A program made the position numbers and the translations under genes. From contig JAEWYQ010000077.1 of the NCBI GenBank assembly GCA_023395555.1, forward strand, positions 1 to 45,666: a stretch of 45,666 nucleotides of DNA. Direction: 5' to 3'. Below the pieces are notes generated by a model. The model was not told the origin of the DNA, did not search any database, and saw only the letters and a list, made by a program, of their open reading frames with translations. How positions within the stretch are numbered: position 1 is the first letter of the stretch; the number at the start of each line of letters is the position of its first letter. Below are positions 34,690-44,366 of this stretch, in pieces. The DNA comes from Bacillota bacterium (lineage in GTDB: Bacteria > Bacillota > Clostridia > Lachnospirales > Lachnospiraceae).

Positions 34690-36504
34690 TCATTTATGCT
34701 TTAGAATATAATATCCATAAGGTTCAAGCTCCAGCGCATCCTTCTGGCAAAGCTCTTCCTCCTGCCACAGATCCAGGCAGGATTGATTCCTCATATCCTC
34801 CGGCAGCTCCAGGCTGTTCCTTTTATCAGAACGGTTCATCAGTACAGAATAAACCTCGTTCCCGGTAAATCTCTGATATAGAAGAATATCCGGATTCCCC
34901 GCCGGAATAAACCGCAGCTCTCCTTCGTCCCTCAGAACGCTGTGTTTCCTCCGAATGCCCAAAAGCTTCTTCATAAACTCCAACAGCTCCCTGTCCTGCT
35001 TCTCCGGCTCCCAGATCATCGGTCTGCGGCAATCCGGGTCCTGCCCCCCGGTCATCCCCACCTCATTGCCATAGTAGACGGAAGGAGCTCCGGTATGGGT
35101 CATCATGAATACATAGGCCAGCTTCAGCCTTTCCTTCCTCTCGCCTGCCTGATTTAAGAATCTGGCTGTATCATGGCTGTCCAGCAGATTATACATGGCC
35201 GCATTCACCTGTCTCGGATACTGGAAATTTACGTGATTTACCCTTCTGGCAAAATCCTCGGCCCCGCACAGCTCCTTGGCAAAGAAATCTGTCGCCGCAT
35301 CCCGCAGCGGGTAATTCATCACCGCATCAAACTGGTCTCCAGCCAGCCAGGGATTGGCATCATGCCATACCTCGCCGATGATATAGGCCTGGGGATTCTT
35401 CTCCTTGACCACCTTGCGGAATTCACGCCAGAAGGCATGATCCACCTCGCTGGCCACATCCAGCCTCCAGGCATCAATGGGGGCAATATCACTCCAATAA
35501 CGGATCACATCCAGAAGATATTCCCTTGTCTGGGGATTCTCCGTATTCAGCTTGGGCATACTGGGTGTAAAGGCAAAGCTCTCAAAATTAAGCACCTTCG
35601 AGGAGTACAGATCGATGGAGCTGTCATAGACCGGATATCCATGAATATGAAACCAGTCTTTATAGCTGGAATCCTGTCCATATTCTACCACATCCTGGAA
35701 CGGTTGAAAATAAAAACCGCTGTGGTTGAACACAATATCCAGCATAATCCGGATTCCTCGTGCATGAGCCTCCTCCACCAGTTTTACCAGAGTCTCCTGA
35801 CTGCCAAAATGAGGGTCAACCGCCAGATAATCAATGGTATCGTATTTGTGGTTGGAGCGGGACTGGAAGATTGGGGTAAAATAAATACCGTTCACCCCTA
35901 ATTCCTGCAAATAATCCAGGTGATCAATCACTCCCTGGAGGTCTCCGCCGTAATAATCCCAGGGAGTGGGCCGGTCCTCCTCCCATGCCTTCTTATCCTC
36001 CGGGTCATTGCTCCTGTCCCCGTTGGCAAAGCGTTCCGGAAAGATCTGATACCAGACCGTATCCTTCACCCAGTCCGGTGCCTGGAAGACATCCGCCTGA
36101 TTAATATAGGGAAAGCAGAAAAAGTTCAGCGGCCGGAACAGCTCCGGGTCCGTATCCGAAGTAAGCCGGCAAAACCTCTGCTCTCCGTACAGATACTCCT
36201 GCCCGTCGCTTTTCAAACAGAAGGCATAACGCATTCTCTTCCATTCCGGCCGGACCTGTGCAAACCAGAAATCATGAATACCGTCGTCGCCAACCTTCTC
36301 CATTCTCACACGTTTCCCGTGCCAGTCCCAAACCGTCTCTTTCCCTTCTCCTTTGCGTTCCCGATAATCATAGGGATCGCCCCAGAGCAGCTCCGCCGCT
36401 TGTACATCATCCTTCTTGGTCTGCAGCTTGATATGAATAATTTCCCTGTTATATGCATATGCGTAACTACTGCTGCCTTTATGAAATACTGCTGACTGTT
36501 CCAT
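34690..36504 (-). CDS. Neopullulanase/cyclomaltodextrinase-type GH13 enzyme
   Basis: This 604-residue protein has an N-terminal CBM34-like beta domain (about residues 1-135), then a GH13 barrel starting VWYQIFPERFANGD. Catalytic positions are Asp349 in WRLDVASEVD, Glu378 in IIGEVWHDA and the Asp of LLDSHDTARF. MPKLN marks the GH13_20 (neopullulanase, cyclomaltodextrinase, maltogenic amylase) group. It probably hydrolyses imported maltodextrins or cyclodextrins in the cytoplasm, since no signal is present. AGGAGG precedes the ATG. It begins 12 bases after the GH31 stop codon. Confidence 0.94.
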   Translation of the reverse strand: MEQSAVFHKGSSSYAYAYNREIIHIKLQTKKDDVQAAELLWGDPYDYRERKGEGKETVWDWHGKRVRMEKVGDDGIHDFWFAQVRPEWKRMRYAFCLKSDGQEYLYGEQRFCRLTSDTDPELFRPLNFFCFPYINQADVFQAPDWVKDTVWYQIFPERFANGDRSNDPEDKKAWEEDRPTPWDYYGGDLQGVIDHLDYLQELGVNGIYFTPIFQSRSNHKYDTIDYLAVDPHFGSQETLVKLVEEAHARGIRIMLDIVFNHSGFYFQPFQDVVEYGQDSSYKDWFHIHGYPVYDSSIDLYSSKVLNFESFAFTPSMPKLNTENPQTREYLLDVIRYWSDIAPIDAWRLDVASEVDHAFWREFRKVVKEKNPQAYIIGEVWHDANPWLAGDQFDAVMNYPLRDAATDFFAKELCGAEDFARRVNHVNFQYPRQVNAAMYNLLDSHDTARFLNQAGERKERLKLAYVFMMTHTGAPSVYYGNEVGMTGGQDPDCRRPMIWEPEKQDRELLEFMKKLLGIRRKHSVLRDEGELRFIPAGNPDILLYQRFTGNEVYSVLMNRSDKRNSLELPEDMRNQSCLDLWQEEELCQKDALELEPYGYYILKHK

Positions 36505-36516
36505 TCTCTCCTCCTA

Positions 36517-38940
36517 TTACTGCTTTACAGCACCAACTAATAAAATCTCACATAGTACTCCGAATAAATTCCGGTTCAGTCCCAAAGCATGAAGCTCTGT
36601 AATGATTTTGGCAGCGTCTGCATGGCCCTGCTTCAAATTCGCTCTCACCAGCCCATAGATTCTCTCTTTCAGCTGGAATTCAATCTGAGCCTGATCCAGG
36701 AAGGACAGCAACTCCCCCTCGATCCGGTTATCCGCCAGCTGCGGCCTGTCACCAAACTGAACCAGCAGCTCCCGGTCTGTCCGTACCTTGTCCAGAATGA
36801 GCTCAATGGAATTCCTGCCGGTATCATATTCTTGCTGAAATTTCACCTTTTTCCCTTCCGAGGTAACCATGATCTCCCGGCAATCCCGGAAACCGGAAAA
36901 GCTTAACCGGTAATATCGGTGATCCGGTATCAGTTCCGTTCTGCCCTGGGCTGCTTCAATGCGGAAGCAGTATCCCTTCCGCCAATCAAGCACCATATTG
37001 GTCTTTACCCAGGCCCCGTCTTCATATTCCAGACTCTCTCCGTCATCCTCGTACAGACAGAACCTTCCGTCCTCCCCTCCAAAGATCCGGATATCCAGCC
37101 GTTCGGGATTGCTTATGTCATTGCCCGTCTCCTCCCCGGCCCTCATGGGAACAATGCCTCCGGCCCTGGCCAAAACCGGAAGGCCGGCCAGGCTTCGGTA
37201 CATCTCAAGACATCTTCCTCCCTCATAAATCCTGCCGCAAAAGAAATCGATATAGATTCCCTCCGGGAGCCACACCTTCACCGGTGCCAGGTTAAGAGAC
37301 CGGTCCATGGCCTCCGTCACCGGCACCACAATCAGCTCCGTACCGAAATAATATTGATTCCCCGCCTCGTACGCCTGGGCACTCTCCGGGTATTGATAAT
37401 ACATGGGCTGGATCAGGGGCTCTCCTTCTACGCTGCACCGGTAGCTCATGGTGTAGAGATAGGGAAGCAGCCGATGCCTCAGCCTCAGAAAATTCTTCAT
37501 AATCTCATGGACGATCCGGTTATAGCGCCAGGGCTCCTTCCCGTTGAAAAGACTTCCTGAGCTATGCAGGCGCATAATAGGGGAGAACACACCAAACTGC
37601 AGCCATCTGGCCGCCAGCTCATCGTCCCTGATTCCATTCATATGCCCGCCGATATCATGGCTCCACCAGCCAAAACCGATATTGGAGGCAGTGGCCGTAA
37701 AATAGGGCTGGAACCTTAAGGTCTCCCAGGATATTACGGTATCTCCCGAAAATCCGATGGGGTAACGATGGCTGCCCGGCCCCGCATACCTGGACAGGAT
37801 CAGAGCACGCTTTCCGCTTTCTGACTGATCCAGGAAATGAAAATGATTCAACATCCAAAGAGGGTCCATTCCCTCCATCCTGGAGCTGCTTCCCTGCTGC
37901 CAGTCAATCCACCAGAAGTCCACTCCCGCCCGCTCATTGGGGTGATGCAGATATTTAAAATAAGCCTTGAGGAACTCCCGATCCGTCAAATCAAAGGGAA
38001 TGGGCAGCGCTGTCCGCGATTCCTTATTTACCCCCAGCTCCCCGGCCATCTCCTCGTACATTTCTTCATGGGGCCGAACCCCATCCGCAGGATGAACGTT
38101 CAGGGTAATCCGCATCCCCTTCTCATGAAGCCAGCTCATGAAGCCCGGGGGATCAGGGAACAGCTCCCTATTCCAGGTATACCCGGTCCAGCCGCTGCCA
38201 TATTGTGGATCAAGGCTGGTCAGATGCCAGTCCATATCCATTACGGCAACCGTAAACGGAATCTGCTCTGCTTCAAAGTGTTCTACCAGAGCCTTGTAGC
38301 TCTCTTCAGTGTAACGGTAGAATCTGCTCCACCAGTTCCCCAGGGCATACCTGGGAAGCATCGGGGTGGCCCCGGTCAGACGGTAATAATCCTTCAAACA
38401 GCTCCGGTAATCCCGCCCATAACCAAAGAAATACAAATCGATAATGCCTTCCTCCCTCGGCTCCAGCCATCCGTCCTCCCGGATCAGAAGGGATTTGCTG
38501 TCATCCAGAATAGAGAAGCCATTTCTGGATAAAAGCCCCGGCTCCAGTTCAATGGGTCCATCCGCTCCATCCAGCGTCCTTGCCGTCCCTCCCAGATTCT
38601 GCGCCGGTTCCGAGTAATTCCAAACACTGTGATATACCGTGAAGTTTCCTCTCAGCTTCACGGTCAGCCCGTTACGGGAGAACTTCTTCTTATCATACAG
38701 GATATGGACTGCCTCGGTCAGGAGCTGGAGACCCTCCTCCCCGTCAATCACCTGGAAGTTCCGGGGTTCAAAGTCTCTGTGAAGCACGGTCTGCGTCGCA
38801 CGGTCCTCAAATATACCTGCCTCATTATACTCCATGCGAATCAAGCATGGCGTCAATATTGTAAATCGATAGCAATCACCCTGCACAATATTTTCCGGTG
38901 CACATTGGGGGGTGATTTTTAATTGATCTGTCTTACTCAA
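36517..38940 (-). CDS. GH31 alpha-glucosidase family enzyme
   Basis: This 807-residue cytoplasmic protein has the GH31 barrel with nucleophile Asp346 in FWWIDWQQG, acid/base Asp400 in GFSGDT, and WWSHDIGGHMNG. An N-terminal beta domain and the C-terminal beta domains ending SLAGLPVLARAGGIVPM flank it. The WIDWQQG motif differs from the more usual WxDMNE, so the exact linkage preference (alpha-1,4, alpha-1,6 or other) is uncertain. The last 90 residues (LLSFLDQAQIEFQLKERIYGL to the end) look helical and extra to the core. The start is TTG with AAGGA upstream. The starch operon context favours an alpha-glucosidase. Confidence 0.92.
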   Translation of the reverse strand: MSKTDQLKITPQCAPENIVQGDCYRFTILTPCLIRMEYNEAGIFEDRATQTVLHRDFEPRNFQVIDGEEGLQLLTEAVHILYDKKKFSRNGLTVKLRGNFTVYHSVWNYSEPAQNLGGTARTLDGADGPIELEPGLLSRNGFSILDDSKSLLIREDGWLEPREEGIIDLYFFGYGRDYRSCLKDYYRLTGATPMLPRYALGNWWSRFYRYTEESYKALVEHFEAEQIPFTVAVMDMDWHLTSLDPQYGSGWTGYTWNRELFPDPPGFMSWLHEKGMRITLNVHPADGVRPHEEMYEEMAGELGVNKESRTALPIPFDLTDREFLKAYFKYLHHPNERAGVDFWWIDWQQGSSSRMEGMDPLWMLNHFHFLDQSESGKRALILSRYAGPGSHRYPIGFSGDTVISWETLRFQPYFTATASNIGFGWWSHDIGGHMNGIRDDELAARWLQFGVFSPIMRLHSSGSLFNGKEPWRYNRIVHEIMKNFLRLRHRLLPYLYTMSYRCSVEGEPLIQPMYYQYPESAQAYEAGNQYYFGTELIVVPVTEAMDRSLNLAPVKVWLPEGIYIDFFCGRIYEGGRCLEMYRSLAGLPVLARAGGIVPMRAGEETGNDISNPERLDIRIFGGEDGRFCLYEDDGESLEYEDGAWVKTNMVLDWRKGYCFRIEAAQGRTELIPDHRYYRLSFSGFRDCREIMVTSEGKKVKFQQEYDTGRNSIELILDKVRTDRELLVQFGDRPQLADNRIEGELLSFLDQAQIEFQLKERIYGLVRANLKQGHADAAKIITELHALGLNRNLFGVLCEILLVGAVKQ

Positions 38941-38998
38941 GATTCGTCCTTTCCGATGTCGTTATCTCTTCTGCGCTGTGAGTAGGTTCCATCCGTAT

Positions 38999-40321
38999 TT
39001 AGAGTTTCATTCTCAGCAGTATCGGTTCCTGCCGGAGCCGGAGTCTCCGGCCTTTAAGCTCTACCGGCTGCCCGTCAATGAGATTTTCATAAATGCCATC
39101 GGGAATTTCATTGATTACGGTATAATTCTCATTCTCCACCGTAAGATCAATCTCCCCCGCTTTTAGTCCTACATTAAAGATTCCCAGGAGTATCTCCCGG
39201 TCTCGGATATAGCTTCCATAGATCACCTGGTCTGCCGGCATGGGATGGATTTTATAGACGCCCTGGGCAAAGATCTCATCCTTCTTCAATTCTCCCAGAC
39301 GTATAAGGAAAGAGACAAAGTCCTCCTCCAACCCCTCCCAGTCTACCGGATCCACGCCGAACAACGAGGGCAGCTTCCGGTTCTTTGCTTCCTGCCCTGC
39401 ATAAATCAGCACCGCACCCTTCTCAAAATACATAAATGCGGTCCACATCCGCAGCATCCCCTCATTGGGGATCAAAGCCGCCGCCCTGGGGTTATCATGA
39501 TTTTCCAGGTATCTCAGCTTAACATAATTCTCAGGATAAATTACCTCCTGCTGCCGTTTTCTTTCCAACACCTTTTCCAACGGAAGCTTTCCCTGAAAAT
39601 ATTGCAGCAGCTCTCCATGAGTATCATAGTCATAGCAGATATCAAAAGCCTCGTATACCTCGCTGTCCGAAGCCATGGAAAAGCCCCGGCTTCTCACATG
39701 CTCAATGAAGCTCGGATGAACTGTCTCCGCCAGAAGGATCACCTCCGGATTAAGCTTCTCCAGTGCCTGCCTTGCTTCTTTCCAGAATTCCATGGGCACG
39801 ATGGGAGCAACGTCACAGCGGAAGCCGTCCACTCCCAGCTCCATCCACATCTGCAGCGCTTTTATCTGAGGCTCCCACAGCTCCCGGTTGGCATAGTCCA
39901 GATCAATGATATCCGACCATTCTGCAATCCGGTTGGCAAACCTGCCGTCCCTGCGGTAATAATACTCCGGGTGCTCCTTCACATATACGGCATCATGGGA
40001 GGTATGATTATATACCACATCGATCATCACCTGCATATCCAAACCGTGAATCGCATCGATCAGCTCCTTGAACTCTTCCATCGTTCCGTACTCCGGATTC
40101 ACCCCGGTATAATCCCGGATGGAATAGGGGCCGCCCATCCCTTTTTTATTCAGGTCTCCGATGGGATGGATCGGGAGGAACCAGATAATGTCCGTTCCCA
40201 GCTCCTTAATCCGGGGAAGATCCTCCAGCACATCGGTAAACTTCCCGTTTTTGCCGTGATTTCGGACATAAACCGAATAGATTATCTTATTTCTCAATGA
40301 TTTCTTTGTGTTTTTTGCCAT
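38999..40321 (-). CDS. Cytoplasmic alpha-amylase family GH13 enzyme
   Basis: This 440-residue protein is a single GH13 barrel with a short C-terminal beta domain. Region I is VMIDVVYNHTSHDA, the nucleophile is Asp170 in GFRCDVAP, the acid/base Glu199 in LLAETVH, and the third acid lies in LENHDNPRA. It has no signal peptide, so it should act on imported maltodextrins. It is clearly related to the lipoprotein GH13 at the end of the operon (shared WFxPIHPI and VNPEYGT/VNPEFGT blocks). That suggests an old duplication into inside and outside versions. It follows malG by 34 bases, with only a weak ribosome site. Confidence 0.93.
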   Translation of the reverse strand: MAKNTKKSLRNKIIYSVYVRNHGKNGKFTDVLEDLPRIKELGTDIIWFLPIHPIGDLNKKGMGGPYSIRDYTGVNPEYGTMEEFKELIDAIHGLDMQVMIDVVYNHTSHDAVYVKEHPEYYYRRDGRFANRIAEWSDIIDLDYANRELWEPQIKALQMWMELGVDGFRCDVAPIVPMEFWKEARQALEKLNPEVILLAETVHPSFIEHVRSRGFSMASDSEVYEAFDICYDYDTHGELLQYFQGKLPLEKVLERKRQQEVIYPENYVKLRYLENHDNPRAAALIPNEGMLRMWTAFMYFEKGAVLIYAGQEAKNRKLPSLFGVDPVDWEGLEEDFVSFLIRLGELKKDEIFAQGVYKIHPMPADQVIYGSYIRDREILLGIFNVGLKAGEIDLTVENENYTVINEIPDGIYENLIDGQPVELKGRRLRLRQEPILLRMKL

Positions 40322-40355
40322 ATTGGAACCTTACCTTTCTCGCTGCCTCAGCCGG

Positions 40356-41228
40356 CTATTCTTTATTCGCGCCGGCGCTGAGTCCTTCAATCAAGTACCG
40401 CTGCAGGAACAGATAGAGGATGGCAATGGGAACCGCCACCAACACTGCGCCTGCCGCAAACATGGTGAAATTCGTATTGGTCTCGGTGTTAATCATCTCA
40501 TACAGCCCTACCGCCAGGGTCTTTTTCTTACTGGAAGAAATCAGGAAGCTGGGCAGGATATAGTCAAACCAGGGCCCCATAAACTGTGTGATAGCCACAA
40601 AGGTCAGAATCGGAAACATAATGGGCAGTACAATCTTCGTGTAAATCTGCAGCTTGGTAGCTCCGTCAATCTGAGCCGCCTCATCCAGGGAGATGGATAC
40701 ATTCTTCAGATATCCCTTAATCAGCCAGGTGTTGTAAGGAATCTGGCCTGCCGAATAGATCAGCACCAGCGCCAGAGGCTGGTTCAGCAGACCGAAATTC
40801 AGAAAGAATACATAAATCGCGATCATTCCCATAAAAGTAGGGAACATCTGCAGAATCAATATCGCCAGCAGGCCAATCCTCTTCCCTGCAAATTTCAGAC
40901 GGGCGAACACATATCCCATGGTCCCGACCAGGAGTACGGATACGATCATATTGACCACCGCCACCGACAGAGTGTTCAAATACCAGAGCTTGTAATCTGT
41001 CTTCGTCAGCAGACGGATAAAATTATTCAGAGTCGGATGCTTGGGAATAGCGGTTGCCGATGCCAGGGAGGAGCCGGGGTTGAAGGACGAGCCTACAATC
41101 CAGATCACCGGGTACAGTATGGATATTGCCAGGATAATCAGCAGGGCATAGATCCCGATATAGGCCAGGATATCCTTGATGCGGTCTGCCACAGACAGGG
41201 TACTTTTCTTACGCGGTCTCTCCATCAT
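40356..41228 (-). CDS. malG: Maltodextrin ABC transporter permease (MalG-type)
   Basis: This 290-residue membrane protein has six or so helices starting IGIYALLIILAISILYPVIWIVGSSF. The EAA loop is SLDEAAQIDGATKLQIYTKIVLPIMFPIL, and the end RYLIEGLSAGANKE is typical of MalG. It pairs with MalF to form the channel. Its ATG follows the malF stop by three bases with AGGAGG inside the malF end. The MsmX/MalK-type ATPase is not in the window. Confidence 0.95.
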   Translation of the reverse strand: MMERPRKKSTLSVADRIKDILAYIGIYALLIILAISILYPVIWIVGSSFNPGSSLASATAIPKHPTLNNFIRLLTKTDYKLWYLNTLSVAVVNMIVSVLLVGTMGYVFARLKFAGKRIGLLAILILQMFPTFMGMIAIYVFFLNFGLLNQPLALVLIYSAGQIPYNTWLIKGYLKNVSISLDEAAQIDGATKLQIYTKIVLPIMFPILTFVAITQFMGPWFDYILPSFLISSSKKKTLAVGLYEMINTETNTNFTMFAAGAVLVAVPIAILYLFLQRYLIEGLSAGANKE

Positions 41229-41231
41229 TCA

Positions 41232-42584
41232 TTAATCCTCCTTAAATGCATCGCTTCGTAAAAAGTTCCAGGTAGATATGCTTCCGATCAAAAGGAAGAT
41301 CAGAATGGACATAACGGAAGCCATGTTATACATCTTGAAATCTCTGGTCATGTTGTAAATCCAGGTAATTAAAATATCCGTATGATTCGCATATTCGTAG
41401 GCTATATTTCTCGGCCCTCCTCCGCTGAGGAAGAATACGACGCCGAAATTATTAAAATTACCGGCAAAGGACATGATCAGCAGCGGCATGGTCTGGGACA
41501 GCAGAATCGGGAAAGTGATTTTCCAAAAGCTTTGGCTGCTGTTTGCCCCGTCCACCTTTGCAGCCTCATACAAGGTCTTATCAAAACTTGTTAAAATTCC
41601 GGTCATAAGCATCATAAAATAAGGAACACCAAGCCAGAAGTTAATGATTACCAAGGTTATTTTCGCAATAGTGGCGTCGTTCAGCCAGGGAATGTTCATC
41701 TGCAGCATCCGGTTCAAAGGACCGTAGGTTTGATTCAGAAAATTCCGGAACACCAGCAGGGACACCATGCTGGGGATTGCCCAGGGCAGAATTAAAATCG
41801 TACGCCAGATCTTCTTAAATACTACTCTCTTGTTGTTAATCACCACCGCTACCAGCAGACCGCCGAAGAAGGTGGTGAAGGTGGAAAGAATGGCCCAGAT
41901 AACGGTCCAGCTCGCAACTCCCAGAAAGGTGCTTCTCCATCCGGGAAGCTGCAGTATCTTAGCAAAGTTGGAAAATCCAACCCAGTCAATTAAATCCGCA
42001 GGGGGATTGTGGTAAGCGTCATAATTGGTAAATGCCGTTAAAAACGAAAATATAATCGGAAGAATGGAGACAAACATCATTAAAATTAAAGCAGGCGCAC
42101 TGACCACATAAGCAAAACCGGTCTCAAATACCTCCTTGTAGAACTCCTTCGAGGTCTGCCGCTCTCCCGCCTCCCGGTATCTGATACAGGTATTGTTAGC
42201 GTCCCGGATGTTCATCAGCCAGATTACCGCAAGAATAAAGAGCAGGAAGAAGACGATAATGCCCTCGATCATCATGATGGGAGAATTATCCCGGAACCTT
42301 CCGCCGGTGGTCTCTCCCAATGTGATAAAACCATGGATACCTCTTCGGAAGAAGCCATAGCCCCAATAATCCGGCTGTCCCGGAATTCCCGGGGATACCA
42401 GGGAGCTGGTGAGCACCTCCACCGCTACATATACAAACTGAAAGGCAAAGAAGAACAAGGCCTTCCCCTTCTGTTTATTCTTCAGCTGGCCCAGGCCGAA
42501 CAGGAAGAAAGAGAGCCAGCCGGAGGAGGTCATTCTCTGACCAATAAGCTTTTGCCACCATTTGGATGTCTTTTTTGTATTCAT
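41232..42584 (-). CDS. malF: Maltodextrin ABC transporter permease (MalF-type)
   Basis: This 450-residue membrane protein is longer than the LplB-type permease because of an N-terminal part of about 150 residues. That part has extra membrane segments (GKALFFFAFQFVYVAVEVL, IEGIIVFFLLFILAVIWLMNI), as in maltose-type MalF proteins. The core permease domain follows (ALILMMFVSILPIIFSFLTAF onward), with EAA loop TLYEAAKVDGANSSQSFWKITFPILLSQT. AAGGAG precedes the ATG. It lies 110 bases after malE, across a hairpin that may lower expression relative to malE. Confidence 0.95.
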   Translation of the reverse strand: MNTKKTSKWWQKLIGQRMTSSGWLSFFLFGLGQLKNKQKGKALFFFAFQFVYVAVEVLTSSLVSPGIPGQPDYWGYGFFRRGIHGFITLGETTGGRFRDNSPIMMIEGIIVFFLLFILAVIWLMNIRDANNTCIRYREAGERQTSKEFYKEVFETGFAYVVSAPALILMMFVSILPIIFSFLTAFTNYDAYHNPPADLIDWVGFSNFAKILQLPGWRSTFLGVASWTVIWAILSTFTTFFGGLLVAVVINNKRVVFKKIWRTILILPWAIPSMVSLLVFRNFLNQTYGPLNRMLQMNIPWLNDATIAKITLVIINFWLGVPYFMMLMTGILTSFDKTLYEAAKVDGANSSQSFWKITFPILLSQTMPLLIMSFAGNFNNFGVVFFLSGGGPRNIAYEYANHTDILITWIYNMTRDFKMYNMASVMSILIFLLIGSISTWNFLRSDAFKED

Positions 42585-42613
42585 AAGATAAGATCTCCTT
42601 ATTTTTATAAGAG

Positions 42614-42651
42614 GGGTATTGCAAATCCTCCGTTAAGGCTTTGCAATACCC
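42614..42651 (-). promoter_or_regulatory. Intercistronic hairpin between malE and malF
   Basis: GGGTATTGCAAA (42614-42625) pairs perfectly with TTTGCAATACCC (42640-42651), a 12-bp stem. CTCTTATAAAA follows on the minus strand, so there is no U-tract. Such stems after binding-protein genes often protect the upstream mRNA and give binding protein in excess over permease. Confidence 0.7.
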
Positions 42652-42694
42652 TCCATTCTATATAGCGATATCCTGTATACTGGTACTCTGGTTC

Positions 42695-44206
42695 TTATTG
42701 GCCTTCTTCGCCTTCCGCCTTGCCGGAATTAGCCAGTATGTTCTCATAATCCTGCAGTGATCTTGCCTGAGCGTCTTCGACGGACATCTTTTCATCAAAG
42801 ATATTGGTCCAAACATCGCGAAGAGGATCCCACATATAATTACCTTCCTGGATTACAGGCATTGCATGGGAATAAGCCGCCTGGCTTAAGAAGCCCTGGC
42901 TGATGATATCCTCGTTCAGTCCCGGTATTGAATTAGAATCCTTCACAGCCGGGATCTTGCCCAGAGTGTTATACACTGCATTCATAACCTCGTCGCTGGT
43001 GAGGAATCTCAATAAATTCATCGCGGCATTGGGATAATTGGTATAAATGTTCATACCGGTAACCTGTACGCCGGAGAAAGTGACAGGCTGCTGGTCATTG
43101 CTGAATCTGGGTATCTTGCCTGCTCCGTAGATATCGGAAACCTTGCTGTCCGCGGTTAATCCGAATTTGCCCGTCTCAATCCAGTCAGCGAAATTCTTCT
43201 TGATATCAGAAATCACCCAAGGGCCGCTGAAGGTGATAGCCAACTGACCCTTCTGGAAGCGTGCCGGTCCCTGATCCCAGCCCATGTCCTGAATGGTGGC
43301 CAGGCCGGGGAATAGCTTGGAGCCGTCCTTATTGCCGTACCAGTCACCGGTAACGGCTTTGATGGCGGAAGTAACCTGAGGGGAAGTAATATCAAACTTC
43401 GTCGGATCGTTGTTATCCGCACCAAATACCCGGTATCCATCTCTGGTTAAGAAGAAATAGTTGTGGTAGGCATCATACAGCTGCCAGGCCAGAAGGGTAT
43501 GCTTATCTTCTACCGCTGCCCCTGCATCGCCTTCGCTCTCAAAACGGTCGGCAAGGAAGGGAATCTCCGCTCCGGTTCCTGCAAAATTATTGCCCCAGGC
43601 AGCAATTCCGGACAACAGCTCTTCCAGGTAGATCTCTTCCCTTTCGATCTGCTCCAGCAGATTGGATGCCGTGAGCTGCAATTTGGTGGGAAGGGTGGGT
43701 AGAGCGGCAAGAATCTGCTTGTTATAAACCAGAGCCACATTCTCCACGCTGGAGGGAACCGCATACATATTATCCTGATACAAGGTTACTGCAGTCGCAG
43801 AATCCTGCATGAGGTCTTTAAAATAAGTCTCATCACTTTCCGGAATCTGGAAGAGCAGCCCGGCCTCTCTCATATCAACCACACTGTTATGAGGAATATA
43901 AAACACATCGGCACCTAAGCCTGCCGGGCCGTCCAGCTTCATCTTCGCTGCCGTATCCGTGGAGCCTACATTCTCGTAGCTGATGGGTACATCGGGATAC
44001 TTTGCACTCCAGAGCTCAATCAGCTTCTCTGCATACGGATCGTTATCCGTCCAGAATTTCACTTCTGCATTCTTCTCAAATACATATTCCTGTTTGCTCT
44101 CATCCCATTTCAAATCATCTGCAAATTTGGCTGTCACCTGTTTCTTACAGCCGGCCATGGAAAAAATCATAGCGATTACAAGGAATACAACTACCAATTT
44201 TTTCAT
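42695..44206 (-). CDS. malE: Maltodextrin-binding lipoprotein (MalE-type)
   Basis: This 503-residue lipoprotein has a signal with lipobox SMAGC (Cys20). It then has a solute-binding fold: AEVKFWTDNDPYAEKLIELWSAKYPDVPISYENVGS, ADVFYIPHNSVVDMREAGLLFQIPE, GPWVISDIKK. These match maltose/maltodextrin-type binding proteins. AGGGAGGATATGAA precedes the ATG. It is the first gene of an eight-gene sugar operon, directly behind its promoter and a LacI-type operator candidate. Ligand identity is inferred from the amylase and MalQ genes downstream. Confidence 0.93.
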   Translation of the reverse strand: MKKLVVVFLVIAMIFSMAGCKKQVTAKFADDLKWDESKQEYVFEKNAEVKFWTDNDPYAEKLIELWSAKYPDVPISYENVGSTDTAAKMKLDGPAGLGADVFYIPHNSVVDMREAGLLFQIPESDETYFKDLMQDSATAVTLYQDNMYAVPSSVENVALVYNKQILAALPTLPTKLQLTASNLLEQIEREEIYLEELLSGIAAWGNNFAGTGAEIPFLADRFESEGDAGAAVEDKHTLLAWQLYDAYHNYFFLTRDGYRVFGADNNDPTKFDITSPQVTSAIKAVTGDWYGNKDGSKLFPGLATIQDMGWDQGPARFQKGQLAITFSGPWVISDIKKNFADWIETGKFGLTADSKVSDIYGAGKIPRFSNDQQPVTFSGVQVTGMNIYTNYPNAAMNLLRFLTSDEVMNAVYNTLGKIPAVKDSNSIPGLNEDIISQGFLSQAAYSHAMPVIQEGNYMWDPLRDVWTNIFDEKMSVEDAQARSLQDYENILANSGKAEGEEGQ

Positions 44207-44241
44207 TTCATATCCTCCCTGTTAAATAAAATAGTATTAAT

Positions 44242-44259
44242 AGGTTTATCGGTATACCT
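44242..44259. promoter_or_regulatory. LacI-type operator candidate at malE (O1)
   Basis: AGGTTTATCGGTATACCT is an imperfect 18-bp palindrome around a central CG (14 of 18 positions symmetric). It spans about +1 to +18 of the malE transcript. The 14-base core GTTTATCGRTATAC recurs at the second site near the LacI gene. Confidence 0.7.
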
Positions 44260-44265
44260 GCTTTT

Positions 44266-44294
44266 AGATTATCACCAGTTTTGTATATTGTCAA
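44266..44294 (-). promoter_or_regulatory. Promoter of the starch/maltodextrin operon
   Basis: TTGACA (44289-44294), a 17-base spacer and TAATCT (44266-44271) on the minus strand, about 60 bases upstream of malE. The operator candidate begins at the expected start of transcription. Confidence 0.8.
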
Positions 44295-44366
44295 CAGTTT
44301 TTTGCATCTTTTTTTTATATATTTATCCACTTTTCATATAACGCGTTTTATATAATTTATTTTTCA

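Noticed and set aside
39245..40300. Plus-strand ORF of 351 codons
   Set aside because: Antisense to the cytoplasmic GH13 gene, whose catalytic motifs are intact; the reverse reading has no domain-like pattern.
40308..41261. Plus-strand ORF of 317 codons
   Set aside because: Antisense to malG across its whole length and rich in Gln/His/Arg, as expected from reversed membrane-protein codons.
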